A DNA stretch of 64,000 nt. It comes from Tomocerus qinae (Eukaryota > Arthropoda > Collembola > Entomobryomorpha > Tomoceridae). How positions within the stretch are numbered: the stretch's first letter is position 1; each line of letters begins with the position of its first letter. Below, piece by piece: positions 1-11,992 of the stretch. The notes beneath the pieces were generated by a model that saw only the letters and a list, made by a program, of their open reading frames with translations, had not been told where the DNA came from and searched no databases. Position numbers and translations under genes: made by a program. The stretch lies in assembly GCA_020055645.1 (NCBI GenBank), contig CM034549.1:18311930-18375929 (forward strand), in the 5' to 3' direction.

Positions 1-115
1 ATTTTGAAATATCTAGTTAAGGATAGATAATTAGATGCAGTAGTATGACTTAATTTCTACAAGGATTATTATATAATGACTATATTATACATACTAATGA
101 CAAGTTTCCTTTTAG

Positions 116-2995
116 ACTTGATTGCAGGAATAACTTTAGGACTTACACTATTACCTCAAGGTTTGATTTGTTTTGATTGCTTAATTTTATATTCTTTTGA
201 AGTTTATGTTTCCTATTTCTGACATAATATGTTGGTTGATGTAAATAGGTCTTGCCTATGCTACAGTCGCTGGTTTGCCTCCGATATATGGATTATATAG
301 TGGGTAAGATTTATTTCGAAGATATTAGCAGATGTATTGCTCTCTTCGTTTCATATTTATGGGAACGTCCTTTTAATCAATAGATTTGTTGGACCATTCG
401 TGTACATCATTTTTGGATCAACGAAAGTCGTCACTATCGGACCTAATGCAGGTACGTGTAATGGAACTAAATTGTTCATTTACGAATATTATATTTGAAG
501 ATTCGCTAAAGAAAACAATTTTTACATCCTTTTTCATTTGTCTAGTACAATGTGTCTTAACTTACAAATTCACTAATGGAAAATCTCCGGAATATGCTGT
601 ATTCCTATGCTTCGTGTGTGCAATTGTTAATTCACTTATGGCTATTTTCAGGCTGGGTATGATTTTATTATAATATATATTATTTCTTTCATAACAAAAA
701 TTAACAGATATGTTATACGTCTTTTGTTGCAGGCTTCGTTGCAAACTTCATATCAACCCCAGTGATATCAGGATTTACATCTGCAATAGCTCTGACAATT
801 ATTTCCACACAAGTAAATGGCTTACTAGGACTAAATTTGGCGGACGCAGGTTTTCTGTCTACCTTCATAGGAATGTTTGAACACATTACAGAAATCAAAA
901 AGTGGGACCTGATTCTTGGAGTGATATGCACTGTTTTGCTTGTTTTTCTTGAAGTAAGAGTATTTTTCAATACTGAAATATGGTAGACGAATATGGTTTG
1001 AAATATTTTGTTAACATTATGCCCATATTCTTTGCTTAGCATTTGCAAACCATTTTCCGAAGCTGCTTGGAAAAATATCCAAAATTAAATCGAGTATTTT
1101 GGATCATATCAACCAGTCGAAATGCGATTATAATAGCTGGATGCACGATCGTTGTAGCCATGTTGAGTCCGGACATTCAGCCATTTTCTGTAGTGGGTAT
1201 GTACGAAAAGAAATATTTACGAATTCTTAAAAATTGGGAGTAAAGATGTATATTGGTTTGATTGATTTTGTAATTCTAGGAGATTTGCCTGCTGGACTCC
1301 CAGAATTCAAGTTTCCACCCATGTCAATTTTTGACCCCAAAACTAACGGAACACATTATTTTAAGGATATAGCAAACGAGTTGTCATCTGCCTTATTTAT
1401 CATGCCAATACTTGGATTAATGAGCCACATTACTATTGCAAAAGGTTTTAAAGTTGCTTCTCAAGCTAATTTGACATAGCATTTATTTTTATATGCATAA
1501 TAATAACATTTAGTTGTATTTTAAGCTTTTGCTGGGTCTACACGTGTTGATGCAAATCAGGAGTCTTTAGCTATCGGGTGACTAATAGTTTTGCATTATA
1601 ATTTTCAAAGAACAAATCTACATTTACCTAATAATATGCTTATGACGATCTTCTTTTTAATTTCAGAATTACCAATGCAATCTCTTGCTTCTTCTCTTCC
1701 ATGCCTGTTGCAGGCAGTTTTTCCAGAACCACAATTAACGCCTTCAGTGGGGCAGAAACTCCTGCGGGTAAAATATTGTTTATGATTTAAAGTTCTTCCA
1801 CTTAATACAAGGATTTAAATACTACATAAAATGTGCGAATTCTCTCCTATTCCAGGTGGGTTGGTGACCGGGGCCATGGTCCTTTTAGCTCTTCAGTATT
1901 TTACTTCGTATTTCTATTTCATCCCTAAAACAAGTTTGGCAGCAGTTGTTTGTGCTTCAGTTTTTCATATGATCGATTTCACATTAATCCGTCCTATGTG
2001 GAGATCAAAAAGTACATAAGCTATTATAATCAGGAAATTATTAGTACTATGTAGCTAAGTACAAACCAGTTTAACTAATTTACACTGTTTATCCACAGAG
2101 GCGGATCTTTTGCCTTGGGGGCTAACCTTTTTATCAACGCTGTTTATTGGCTTGGAATATGGAATATTGACAGGATTAATTATCAGCATTATCTTCCTTC
2201 TTTATTACGCTGCTCGTCCACGTGTTAGGGTTATGAAAGCAATGGTAAGATGTGAAACTCACTTAACCCGGTCATACTTAGTACATTTAAAAAACTCTGG
2301 TAATATGATAATATTTTTTTCAGACAAGTCACGAAACAGAATTTCTAATTTTCCAATTAGACAGATCAATTTCATATCCATCGGTGGATCATATTACAGA
2401 CACGATAATAAAATCAGTATCGAGATGGGGAAACAAATTTACCCCGATTGTAGTTGATTGTCATCACATCCAGTTTGCTGATTTTACTGCTGCACAAGTA
2501 ATAAATTAATCCTAACATACCAATATCTTATTTAACCCCTTTTTGTCAACACCAAATTGTCAACATTATAACCTAATCTAAAAAAAGTGTTAACAAGAAC
2601 TTTAACTCGAAATTATCTGTATATAAATGAAATATTTGCTAGATGTATAATTTGCAATATTCTCTTTAAAGGCTTTAAAGAATATGATCATCACTTTTGA
2701 GAATGGCGGATACAAAATCTTTTTCTGGAAAGTAAAACCATCCGTTTTAAGGATTGTCAATGGAGTGATGGAAAATAGCCAAGTTACTTTTACTCATTGT
2801 CGAAATGAAAAGGAAATGGAAGAACTTGTGGATTCTGTTGGTAATTGTTTGTAGTTATTATTTACCTATTTTGATGATTTCCTTACGGAAATACTGAAGA
2901 GGTATATTTATGTTTCAGGAAAAAGCAACACTCCAGAACTCGTGGTGAAGGGAATCCCGACAGCTATAACATATGAATCCAATGGTCACCTGTAG
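116..2995 (+). CDS. SLC26/SulP anion transporter, copy 1 (5' end outside window)
   Basis: Membrane anion exchanger or sulfate transporter of the SLC26 family, closest in style to the sulfate anion transporters of arthropods. Fourteen exons can be joined in phase: 116-160, 249-303, 384-451, 546-656, 733-953, 1040-1196, 1280-1444, 1526-1577, 1667-1767, 1856-2011, 2099-2244, 2324-2497, 2672-2840, 2919-2995. They give about 564 residues ending at a TAG. Visible family hallmarks are LTLLPQGLAYATVAGLPPIY followed by YGLYS in the first transmembrane region, the core segment GSFSRTTINAFSGAETPAGG, and a C-terminal cytosolic STAS domain (FQLDRSISYPSVDHIT, VVDCHHIQFADFTAA). Upstream exons for the cytosolic N-terminus, seen in copies 2 and 3, are cut off by the window edge. 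The first donor (GTTTGA) is weak. Unlike copies 2 and 3, the STAS exon is not split after Asp-Arg. The substrate (sulfate, chloride, bicarbonate or oxalate) cannot be told from sequence. Confidence 0.9.
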
Positions 2996-5108
2996 GAAGT
3001 ACGATTGTAGAAAAAAATTGTATTTAATTGCATTAGAGAATCGAATCACTTTTATATTCTCTTTTTAGTCATTTTACTTAGTTTATAAATTTTAATTTTA
3101 CATAACTTCATTTGTACCATAAAATCCGTTCCATGGGTAAATTTTTTAAACCGAAGAAATTTTCCATTAGTAATAAATAGATCAGTAAATACTTCAGAGT
3201 AATTTTGCTACATTTATTTTATCTAGTGAATAAAGTTATTATCAATTTGTGCCATTAACATTTTATGGACAGCTGCGTTTTGTTAGCGAATAAGATAGCG
3301 AGACTGGCAATAATCTCAAGTTTTAATAGTATTTAGAGTAATGGTTCATCAAAATTATTAGCTCGTGGATTTGTAATGCATATTCTTATACATACACAAG
3401 CTGGCTTTAAAAATGTCATCAAATGCATAGTTCATTGATATGTACTGAGCATTTCAAAAATCTATCTGTTGATAATTAATTTTTAAATTTTTAACAACTA
3501 ATTTAGGTTTACTAACTCATTTGACACGGTTTAGTCAGTATTTTAATTTAATGCAATTAGAACAGTTTGAAATGATACAAAAATTATTTGCGTAGCTCAA
3601 CGTTCACTATGTATTGTCCGGCGACCTTCTCATCCTCTTTCTATTACAGATATCTAGTTTTTTCTTGATTGGGCAACCTCTGGTTTTCGAGAGGATAAAA
3701 ATACCACAACAATTAATATTCATAGGTTTTAGAAGTCATAACTAACAGAACTTGTATTAACATTATGGACTATGTTAAAAGAACAGACAACCCAAGGTTC
3801 ATGTATTTGGTTATTTCAATTATTCAATTGCAAAACACATTTTCATAAAAGAGATACCATAACTGATGCTATGCTGTTGTATAATATGCTGCTAAACGTA
3901 ATTGCATGAAAATAGAATTTTTTAATTCTCTGATTTTTTGCCGTTGTTTATTTGAGAGATACAAAATGAATACTTGAGGAATAGAAAATTTAGATTGCAC
4001 AAATTATCAAAATTGTAATTCGGTACTCGCTTTTATGTACTTTATTAAAATGTACTACTATTCCTAACCGGATTATATCGGATTCGAATGATATACAAAG
4101 AAACAATTTGCAGTGCAAAAATTATGTAACAAAATATAGATGAATGATTTCCGAAATGCCAAAAAAATGAACACGGGCAATTTTGAAAAGGAATTATCAA
4201 AAAGGTGGAAATAAGACACTGGATTTATATTACTTGTTTGTGAAGTACCATAAATATATGGTACTATAAATATTCATAAATAAACCAACTTGTCCTACAT
4301 TTTTTAGCATTTAATTTTGAATGTTCGTTTTCACTTACACTTTCTTATGTATTCTATTGCAACTTGTAACCAATAATTAAAAGGGTTATTACACTTTAGA
4401 AACTCGGCTTTAGATTTCTGGTGTCAAAATAACGGACCTCTTCTTGGGTGCATCGACAAATACACAAATTGAATTATTAGTAGTACATAGTTATTGGGAG
4501 ATAACCGATGTACAAGTTCATGAAATTGACATAATTGCATGAAAAACTAAGATAATAAAAGTAGTAACGATATTTATTCAAGGTGCTTCTGAGCCAGACA
4601 CAATCTCTAACACGAAGGCATTTTAAAAATAACTTCTAGGGATTATGTCGTTTCTATTCATAAGTATAAGTAGTACAAGTACACGATAGTAATGCTAATG
4701 CACAGGCTTTCAGAGTTGGTTTAAATGGATTGGTTTATTAGCATGCAAATCATTTCAGGTATAATTTGCAAATGGAATTAGAGATGTGCTCTTAGAGGTT
4801 CGTTCTAGTGTTAGAAATAAATCATTAGCAACCTAAAACAGATTTCGTTTGGAATCGGTAGAGTTGGAATTGAAAATTAAAGCACCAGGGACTATTTCAA
4901 TGGAGATTTAACTGCTAGAGAAACAAAAGCATATTGAGTGTTAGCTAACCATGCGAAATTAGTTGATGAAATAAGCTCGAATAATGTACATCCTCCTTTA
5001 GTTTACAGCTCTTCATTCTGATAGTTTACTTGTATGATCAAGAATTTTTTAAATTTTTGAATTCGGAGAGTAAAAATTCCCAAATTGTGACGTTTGGTGT
5101 TTTCCACC
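2996..5108. other. Intergenic, SLC26 copy 1 to copy 2
   Basis: About 2.1 kb of AT-rich DNA between two transporter genes. It holds the 3' UTR of copy 1, an imperfect 20-base palindrome at 4245-4264 and the 5' region of copy 2. No open frame with family resemblance and no RNA gene was seen. Confidence 0.6.
3229..3234 (+). terminator. Polyadenylation signal for SLC26 copy 1
   Basis: A canonical AATAAA lies about 235 bases after the stop codon of SLC26 copy 1. No competing AATAAA was noticed between the stop and this site. Confidence 0.5.
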
Positions 5109-8100
5109 ATGAAGACTACCTTGGTTCATTCAGGAAGTTCTTCAAGTTTAGCATCTTCAGTCTTTAACCAAAATGAAATAAGTCAATTTCCAAGTGCCAC
5201 TAGAGGAGAATATGTTTTTTCACCAGAGGCTGAAGGAGAAGGGTGCGGAGTGTGGATTAAAAATAAATTCAGGTAGTTCAAATATTCCATTTTTAGCCAA
5301 TTATATGCAATATGCATAATCAATTGAAAATCATACAAGAATTACATTTAACAGGAGAAAGAATTTGGAGAAAACCTTCCCTATTTTAGTATGGGCACCC
5401 AATTACACTAAGCAGAAAGCCATAGGTAAATATTTAATTAAAATTAATGATTGTATAGAACTTTTAGAATTTTTAAATAGTAGAAATGTAAAAAAAATCC
5501 GCAATGTGGTTGACAAAAGTTCATTTTGTACAAATACTGACATTTTATGAAATTGATTTTCGTTGTCTAATTATGGTTTCTTGTTTTTTACTTACGTTTT
5601 CTATAGCTGATTTCATCGCAGGTATGTCTGCTTATTCCAAACATAGCATCTAAACAGTTTTTCATTCTTTTCTTATTATTTTTGCAAGTAATTATGATTG
5701 TGTCTGTATTTTAGGTGTTACAGTCGCTTTAACAGGTATTTCTAAAATATTCCTTACACGTGTAGCAAAATCCAAAATACACTAAAGTTGAAAGTCATGT
5801 CGTTTTTGACCATTTTAATATTTGTCATAATATCAATTCTTTTCAATCTATTGTTTCAGTACTACCTCAAGGATTAGCATATGCCACAGGTTGGTGGTGA
5901 CATTTTACACTATACTCAGCAGTCAGCAGAATTACTTTAGAATCCAGTTATCTGATATTTCATATAATAATAATAATATTTACTGTTTATTAAATTTTAG
6001 TTGCTGGCTTGCCACCTATATATGGACTTTACAGCAGCTTTGGTAATTACTTATAATAAATTGGAGATTTAAACAGAATTTATTTCGCGAATGAAATAAT
6101 TAATAAGAAGGATAACAATGGGTTTATTTATCCACCCACGTTTCTGTTTTTGTCTTTGGAAATCTTTAGTTGGATGCTTCGTCTATATCTTTTTTGGCGG
6201 AACTAAAGCGATAACTATAGGGTAATAATTTTAATGAAGCGTTTTTGTATTAGTAAAATTTTCCCTAACCAACTTCAATTGCACAAAATCAAAATGAAAA
6301 CCATTTAAAGCAAGGAATTATTTCATCCTTTTCTGAAAAGCCTGGAAAAATTATTCGAACATGTAAATTAAATAAATTCGATTATGGCTGCAATGTGCAA
6401 CTCACTAGGTATTATTTATTATGCTATTAAAAGAAGCATTAATACAATAAATATTTTTTGGGTATAGGCCAACAGCTATCCAGAGTATCTTGACAAATAA
6501 GGTAGATCATAAAATACCGAATCATAAAATACCAACACGAATGTCTGGATAACATAGTAAAAATTAACTTGCAGCTGGATTTAATTTTTTATGTTGTTTT
6601 TGACAAAATAGTACACATTTGGGAAACCTCCTCAGTACGCTGTTTTTCTGTGTTTTGTGACTGCTGTAGTTACACTTTTCATGGGCATTTTCCAACTGGG
6701 TAAGACATCAATGTAATCATTCTCTGTATAATTGAATGCTAGGGACTACTGTGTAATGTAAAAATATTTAAATAATATAAATTCAAAATTACTACTGAAC
6801 TACTGAACCTCTGACTCTGACTTGGGGTACAAGAAACATTTTACTGATAGGTTCAGTGCTGTTGAGGTCAGGTTTCATAGTCTTTGAGACGACTTTACGA
6901 ATGGTATAGGCCTTCTTTCTTAATGTATCTACACGGCAAGTATTTATTTTAGGGTTCGAAAGTTGAGGGATCAAATCATCATAAACGACACCATTTATGA
7001 CGAATTGGGGCACTGTGATATAATCCTGGGTCCTCTGGAACCACAATACGGATTTTTGTCCAAGGCTACGTATCGTAGTCTATAGTTAAACGATATAAAC
7101 TAAACCCTTATTGAATAATTTTACTCCAAAATAACATTTTGTAATTTATAGTTTCAAAATTAATCAATTGGCAAAGTGGGTCACAAGAAATGTTATCATT
7201 TCAGTTGTGGGGTAAAAATGTCATATTTTATGATGTCAGTCGATTGCCCTTGAAACAAGCTTTCGAACGGTATAAGACTTGTTAGTGTAGCTACATGGGA
7301 AGTATTTCTTTTAGGGCTCGACATTTGAGGGCCATATAATCATAAACGCCACTTTTTAAAATGAATTGGGGCCATTTTATCATAAGTGACAAAGGCCATT
7401 TTATCATAAGTGACAAAGGCCATTTTATCATAAGCGACAATTTTGATTTTAAGGTATTTTATTTATTTCTTCCATACTTTGTTGAAACTCAAGACTCTAA
7501 ATATTGCAATATATAGGTATTTAACCAAGGTATTTTTGGTATAACCCATATTGATGTAGGTTGTTGTTTCACTAAATTATAGACGTAATTGTAATTAAAG
7601 GGCTATGTGCATATATGATGTATATGGCTTTTGACATGTATATAAATCTGAAAGTCCTTTTCTTAGTAATTCAGTGTGCCTGGAAAATTAAAAGACATTT
7701 CTAGCAATGCAATTTTATAGTTTGAACATTTTATGCTCGGTTTAAGCATATGTTATAGGGGTTATAAGAAAATTGTCGCTTATGATCATATGGCCTGAAG
7801 TCGCTTATTATGCCACTATGTGTAGTGCAGTTTATGATTACATGCGGTCTCAACCAAAATTAAATACTTCCCGTGTAATTACATTAGCAAGGCTTATATC
7901 AATATCAATCGAAAGATCGTGTCAAGGTCTATTAAATTAAATGGTATATTCATGGCAAAATTAGATTTTCTTCAAACCCAATATGATGTTCATGGCTATA
8001 TACTATAAAATAATTACTTTTATTAGCTAGGTCTTTTTGTCATTTTTCTGCATTATGAGTAAGGCTTACTCCATTTCTACAAGTCTGCAACTTACATAAA

Positions 8101-11100
8101 CACAATCCCATCGAACAGTCAAGCCTTTACTGCTGTACTTCTGTATCTACTTAGAAGTGGTAGTGAATATTTATAGAAAGAGAATCCAATTCTGTGGTGT
8201 TATGATAGGATGAAAATTAGCACTTATTTAACATTTTACAATCTGTACCGACTGACAATGAACACTAATTGCTAATTATCATATTAATGTGTGTGCTTTT
8301 CACTTGACAGTTACATATATTCTGTTTACAGGCTTCATAGCTAATTTTATATCTTCACCAGTCATAAGTGGTTTTACCAGTGCTGTCGCGCTAACCATTA
8401 CAGCGACTCAATTAAAGGCACTTCTTGGAATTCATTTTGAGCAAGAAGGATTCCTCCCCACAATCAAAGGTCTTGTAAAACACATCGGAGATATACAAAA
8501 ATGGGACGCTATCTTATCCTTAATATGCTGCACTATTTTAATCACGCTTAAGGTGAGTTATTATAATGAACAAGACTTGAAAGACACGGAAGGCTAATAG
8601 TACCATTCATTAATGATTTTTACAACTATTTCAGCATAAATTACGTAAAATATCGTATGCAAAGCTTAGAATGTACCTGTAAATGAACTTTACTTAGGAA
8701 TCCATCTTTTGACTAACATGTATTGTGAATCAAAAATTAGCCATTATTATAGGTATTTTATATTGAGGCATAAACCATTTTTATGAGAATCTAGATAAAT
8801 AGATTGATTTTTTTCTTTCAGTATTTGCAAAAAATAATGTCCTGTTTGGGAAACAAAAATCCAAAATGGGACAAATTTTTTTGGTTAATATCTACTGCAA
8901 GAAGTGCGCTAGTTATTTTTATTGCCAGCATTTATGTCGGTGTTGCCTACCCCAATCAGCCTTTCTCTATTGTAGGTAAGTTTCTATATTATTTGAATCA
9001 ATAGTCATTGTTTAATGATTGGTTCAAATAAAATTGACAAAGTATGCTTTTCAGAGGGGACAAAAATTTGCTACTATTAAACTGGTCTATTTCTTAAGTA
9101 ATGCTTAAGTTTTCATAATTTTGTTGGACAGGAAAAATTCCTCCTGGAATTCCAGCATTTCAACCTCCACCATTTTCAATTTTCGATGAAAAGGATAATA
9201 GAACTCATACATTTGTTGACATTCTTCAAGAAGAAGCTTCGGCACTTATTGTTTTACCCCTTTTAGGAGTCATGGGTCATATTACAATCGCGAAGGCGTT
9301 CGCAGGACAGACAAGTAAGAAATTAAATTAATTCCTCTGCGTTTTTTCTGATCTTCTGATCTGATTTCTGATTCTTTTTATTTTATGATCAAATATTTAC
9401 AAGAATATTTTTTCCTCTCACTTTGTAGGAGTCGACGCTACACAGGAAACGTTATGCATAGGTAAATGCCCTTATTGGTCTATCATATGATCTTTAGATT
9501 TCTTTTGAAGATATTCTGTTTATTGACATGCAGAATGCAAAGTGAATAAAATTATGCTGATGATTTTTATTTGTGCAGGAATATCTAATGCAATCGCCTG
9601 CTTCTTCTCATCTTACTCCATTGGTGGTAGTTTCTCAAGAACTACTGTCAATGCCATGAGTGGAGTTGAAACACCTTTGGGTAATGTGAAATATTAAAAG
9701 TGTGTTCAAAGACCTTTATAAGTTCTGTTGAAACTTATTAATGCCCAAATAAAAACTTTGTAACTTTACTAAAACTGATTTTTGCCTTTTTTAAATAGGA
9801 GGAATGTATACAGGTAAAATAATACTTAAAAAAAGAAACGATCGTACTTAATGAAAAAGGTACTGCTATATCTGAAATTTTTTTAATTGTTGATTTAATT
9901 TTTAGGAATAATTGTATTGCTGGCATTGCAATTTTTGACACCGTATTTCTTCTTCATCCCCAAAGCCAGTCTGGCATCTGTCATCTCCTGTTCAGTAATT
10001 TTTATGGTTGATCCATACGTAATAGCACCAATGTGGCGGTCTAAAAGTATGTATTTAATATTCTAAGCGATACGTTTACATTAACATTTGGCAAAAAATT
10101 GTTGTAATCAAATTTCTAAATTTAAAATTCCAGAAGCGGATTTAATACCTTTACTTGTGACATTTATCGTGACTCTACTACTGGGGGTTAGTTTTAATTT
10201 CTATTCAAAAATATTTGACACTATTTTTCGTTTAATAAAATGGAAATAACATTGATGTACTTTGATATTTTATATAGCTGGAATTTGGCATATTAACTGG
10301 CCTGATTATAAGTACGTGCTTCTTACTTTACTATTCTGCTCGTCCACGAGTCAAGATTTTGCAGGGAGAGGTATGATTTCATTTTATAAGTTCCTAAGAG
10401 GCTATATACTTTACATTTAGCAATTAATTTTACAAACCAAAAATTATGAAGTATCAATTTGCAATAATGAAATGAAAATATTCTTCTTTTAGACAGCCAA
10501 AGGAAATCAATTTGTTTTGATACAGTTAGATAGGTAAATTATTTACAATTTAAATATGTTATGGCATTTATGATTTGGTTTTTAAAGAGGGGAGATGAAG
10601 GTGATGACTAATATTGACTTTTGCAATAGGTCCTTGACATTCCCTTCAGTAGATTACATCACTTATGAAATGAATAAAGCTGCATCTCGCTTCGCCAGCA
10701 AAACTATACCTTTGGTAGTAGATGCTCACCATATACAGTTTGCAGATTTTACGGCAGGAGAGGTACAGTATCTTCAATGCAAATGATTTACTTTAATTTA
10801 GAGCGTACAATGGTAATTTCACTAATTGAAATGCATAAAAATGTAATCAAGGATCTTTAAATGAAATCTTGTAGGGAATGCGCGATTTAGTTTTAATCAT
10901 GAATACCAACGGATACAAAGTAATTTTTTGGAAAATGAAACCTTCAGTTTTGAAGATTTTATGTGGTGTAATGAAAAATACAGGGGCAAGATTCATACAC
11001 TGCCAAACTGAAGACGAACTCCAAGACCTCGTTGATGGTGAGTAGAAATGATTTTACGCATTTATCAACAAATATGACACCATATTGAACATGAAACAAT

Positions 11101-11382
11101 ACTTAACGATATTATTTAGACCATGGTATGACAGGTAACTGATGCATGTTGTTGCCCAGACTTGTTTATGACGCATTTGTAACAAAAGATGTAATATACT
11201 GTTGAAATATGCTTTATATACATACTTAAATATGTCTACTTGTTTGCAAACAGAATGAATGAAAGCACAGGTGGTTTTTCATTTATAAAGGTGCAGGTAG
11301 CCGGTCAGATACGACTATAAGCACGGTGGGATTATATGACAACGTCCTAGGAAATCCGGGTTCCGATATAATTAAAGAGTAA
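5109..11382 (+). CDS. SLC26/SulP anion transporter, copy 2 (complete)
   Basis: Complete SLC26-type anion transporter of 646 residues from 22 exons: 5109-5272, 5355-5425, 5607-5621, 5715-5735, 5860-5889, 6001-6042, 6170-6221, 6468-6501, 6612-6699, 8332-8552, 8822-8975, 9132-9314, 9429-9461, 9579-9680, 9799-9813, 9906-10046, 10134-10186, 10278-10370, 10493-10533, 10630-10762, 10875-11037, 11291-11382. All junctions are GT-AG and all phases agree. The ATG at 5109 follows CCACC and starts MKTTLVHSGSSSSL, a motif shared with copy 3. The membrane core carries VLPQGLAYATVAGLPPIYGL, then a TKAITIG loop and GSFSRTTVNAMSGVETP. The STAS domain starts near residue 505 (VLIQLDRSLTFPSVDYITYE) and includes DAHHIQFADFTAGE. 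Exons of 15, 21, 30, 15 and 34 bases make simple gene prediction fail here. The 1.6 kb intron 6700-8331 holds a repeat element. Substrate is unknown. Confidence 0.93.
7370..7440. repeat. Tandem repeat, three 24-base units
   Basis: Three consecutive 24-base units begin GGCCATTTTATCATAAGTGA, at 7370, 7394 and 7418. The third unit differs by one base (GCGA instead of GTGA) and is cut at its end. It sits at the inner side of the left arm of the intronic inverted repeat, and a related block recurs inverted near 7770-7790. Confidence 0.9.
7639..7677 (+). promoter_or_regulatory. TATA box and TCAGT initiator inside the intronic repeat
   Basis: TATATAAA (7639-7646) is followed 30 bases after the TATAAA start by TTCAGTG around 7671. 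That is the usual arthropod TATA-to-initiator spacing. It lies inside the intron of SLC26 copy 2, between the arms of the inverted repeat. It may drive a transcript of that repeat or may be chance in AT-rich DNA. Confidence 0.3.
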
Positions 11383-11475
11383 TCTAAGTAGCTTCACGCA
11401 TAAGATTAAGATTGTTTTATAATAATGTGACTCATGTAGAATGGTAAAGCTAAAGTATTCTGAGGTCCGATTTCA

Positions 11476-11481
11476 AATAAA
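11476..11481 (+). terminator. Polyadenylation signal for SLC26 copy 2
   Basis: AATAAA about 94 bases after the TAA stop of SLC26 copy 2. A second AATAAA at 11692-11697 is an alternative. Confidence 0.5.
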
Positions 11482-11891
11482 TAAGTGAAATATGCAAATG
11501 ACGACATAATTTGATTGAAATTGTAACAGCTATTCGAAAGTTATTGAAATTAGTTGATTTGTCTTGTATACAATATACTTGCTTTCCTGTATATTCTAAT
11601 AACCTTACCCTTACCGGTTTTCAGCCTGCGGTGACATTCTTCCTTGTAAAAATAATTTTCGTCCATGCACGTGAGCTTGTAAAATGAATTCAATAAAAAT
11701 ACTTATTAGCTTCATATCGTTGAAGTATGATTTTCTTTCTTTGAACTAATGCATATTTCATTGCTGTAAGTTAATAGCCAAAGTTCGCAAAAGACGACCA
11801 ATCATGGAAATTAGAACTAGATATAGTCCAAGAAATTAATTTATGCACTAAGCAGAATTAAGAATTATTTATATAGAGCTACATGTCCTTT

Positions 11892-11992
11892 GGTTCTTCC
11901 TTATGGAGTTTTCCATTATATCAAAGAGGTTATTTTGCTATTCGGTTCTTCCTTATGGAATTCTCCATTATATCAAAGAGGTTATTTTGCTA
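11892..11992. repeat. Direct duplication, two 49-base units
   Basis: Unit 1 at 11892-11940 and unit 2 at 11944-11992 begin with GGTTCTTCCTTATGGA and end AAGAGGTTATTTTGCTA. They differ at two positions, GAGTTTTCC against GAATTCTCC. Three bases separate them. It is a recent local duplication in intergenic DNA. Confidence 0.95.

Larger units (their letters stand above)
6790..7970. repeat. Inverted/direct repeat element inside SLC26 copy 2 intron
   Basis: Two diverged direct copies of a segment of about 140 bases lie near 6895-7030 and 7245-7385. They share features such as GGTATA, GCAAGTATTT/GGAAGTATTT, TTTTAGGG, a TTGAGGG block and ATCATAAACG. A third copy lies inverted near 7760-7950, where AATACTTCCC and GATCATATGGCC are reverse complements of the same blocks. 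The arms could fold into a long hairpin. No transposase frame is visible and no target duplication was found, so this may be a MITE-like or foldback transposon remnant. Boundaries are approximate. Confidence 0.6.

Noticed and set aside
4245-4264. Near-perfect palindrome GTACCATAAATATATGGTAC
   Set aside because: Short, imperfect in the centre and in AT-rich DNA where such matches are expected. No flanking element.
7370-7440. Three evenly sized repeats that could suggest a CRISPR-like array
   Set aside because: Units are directly adjacent with no spacers, in a eukaryotic intron. It is a simple tandem repeat.
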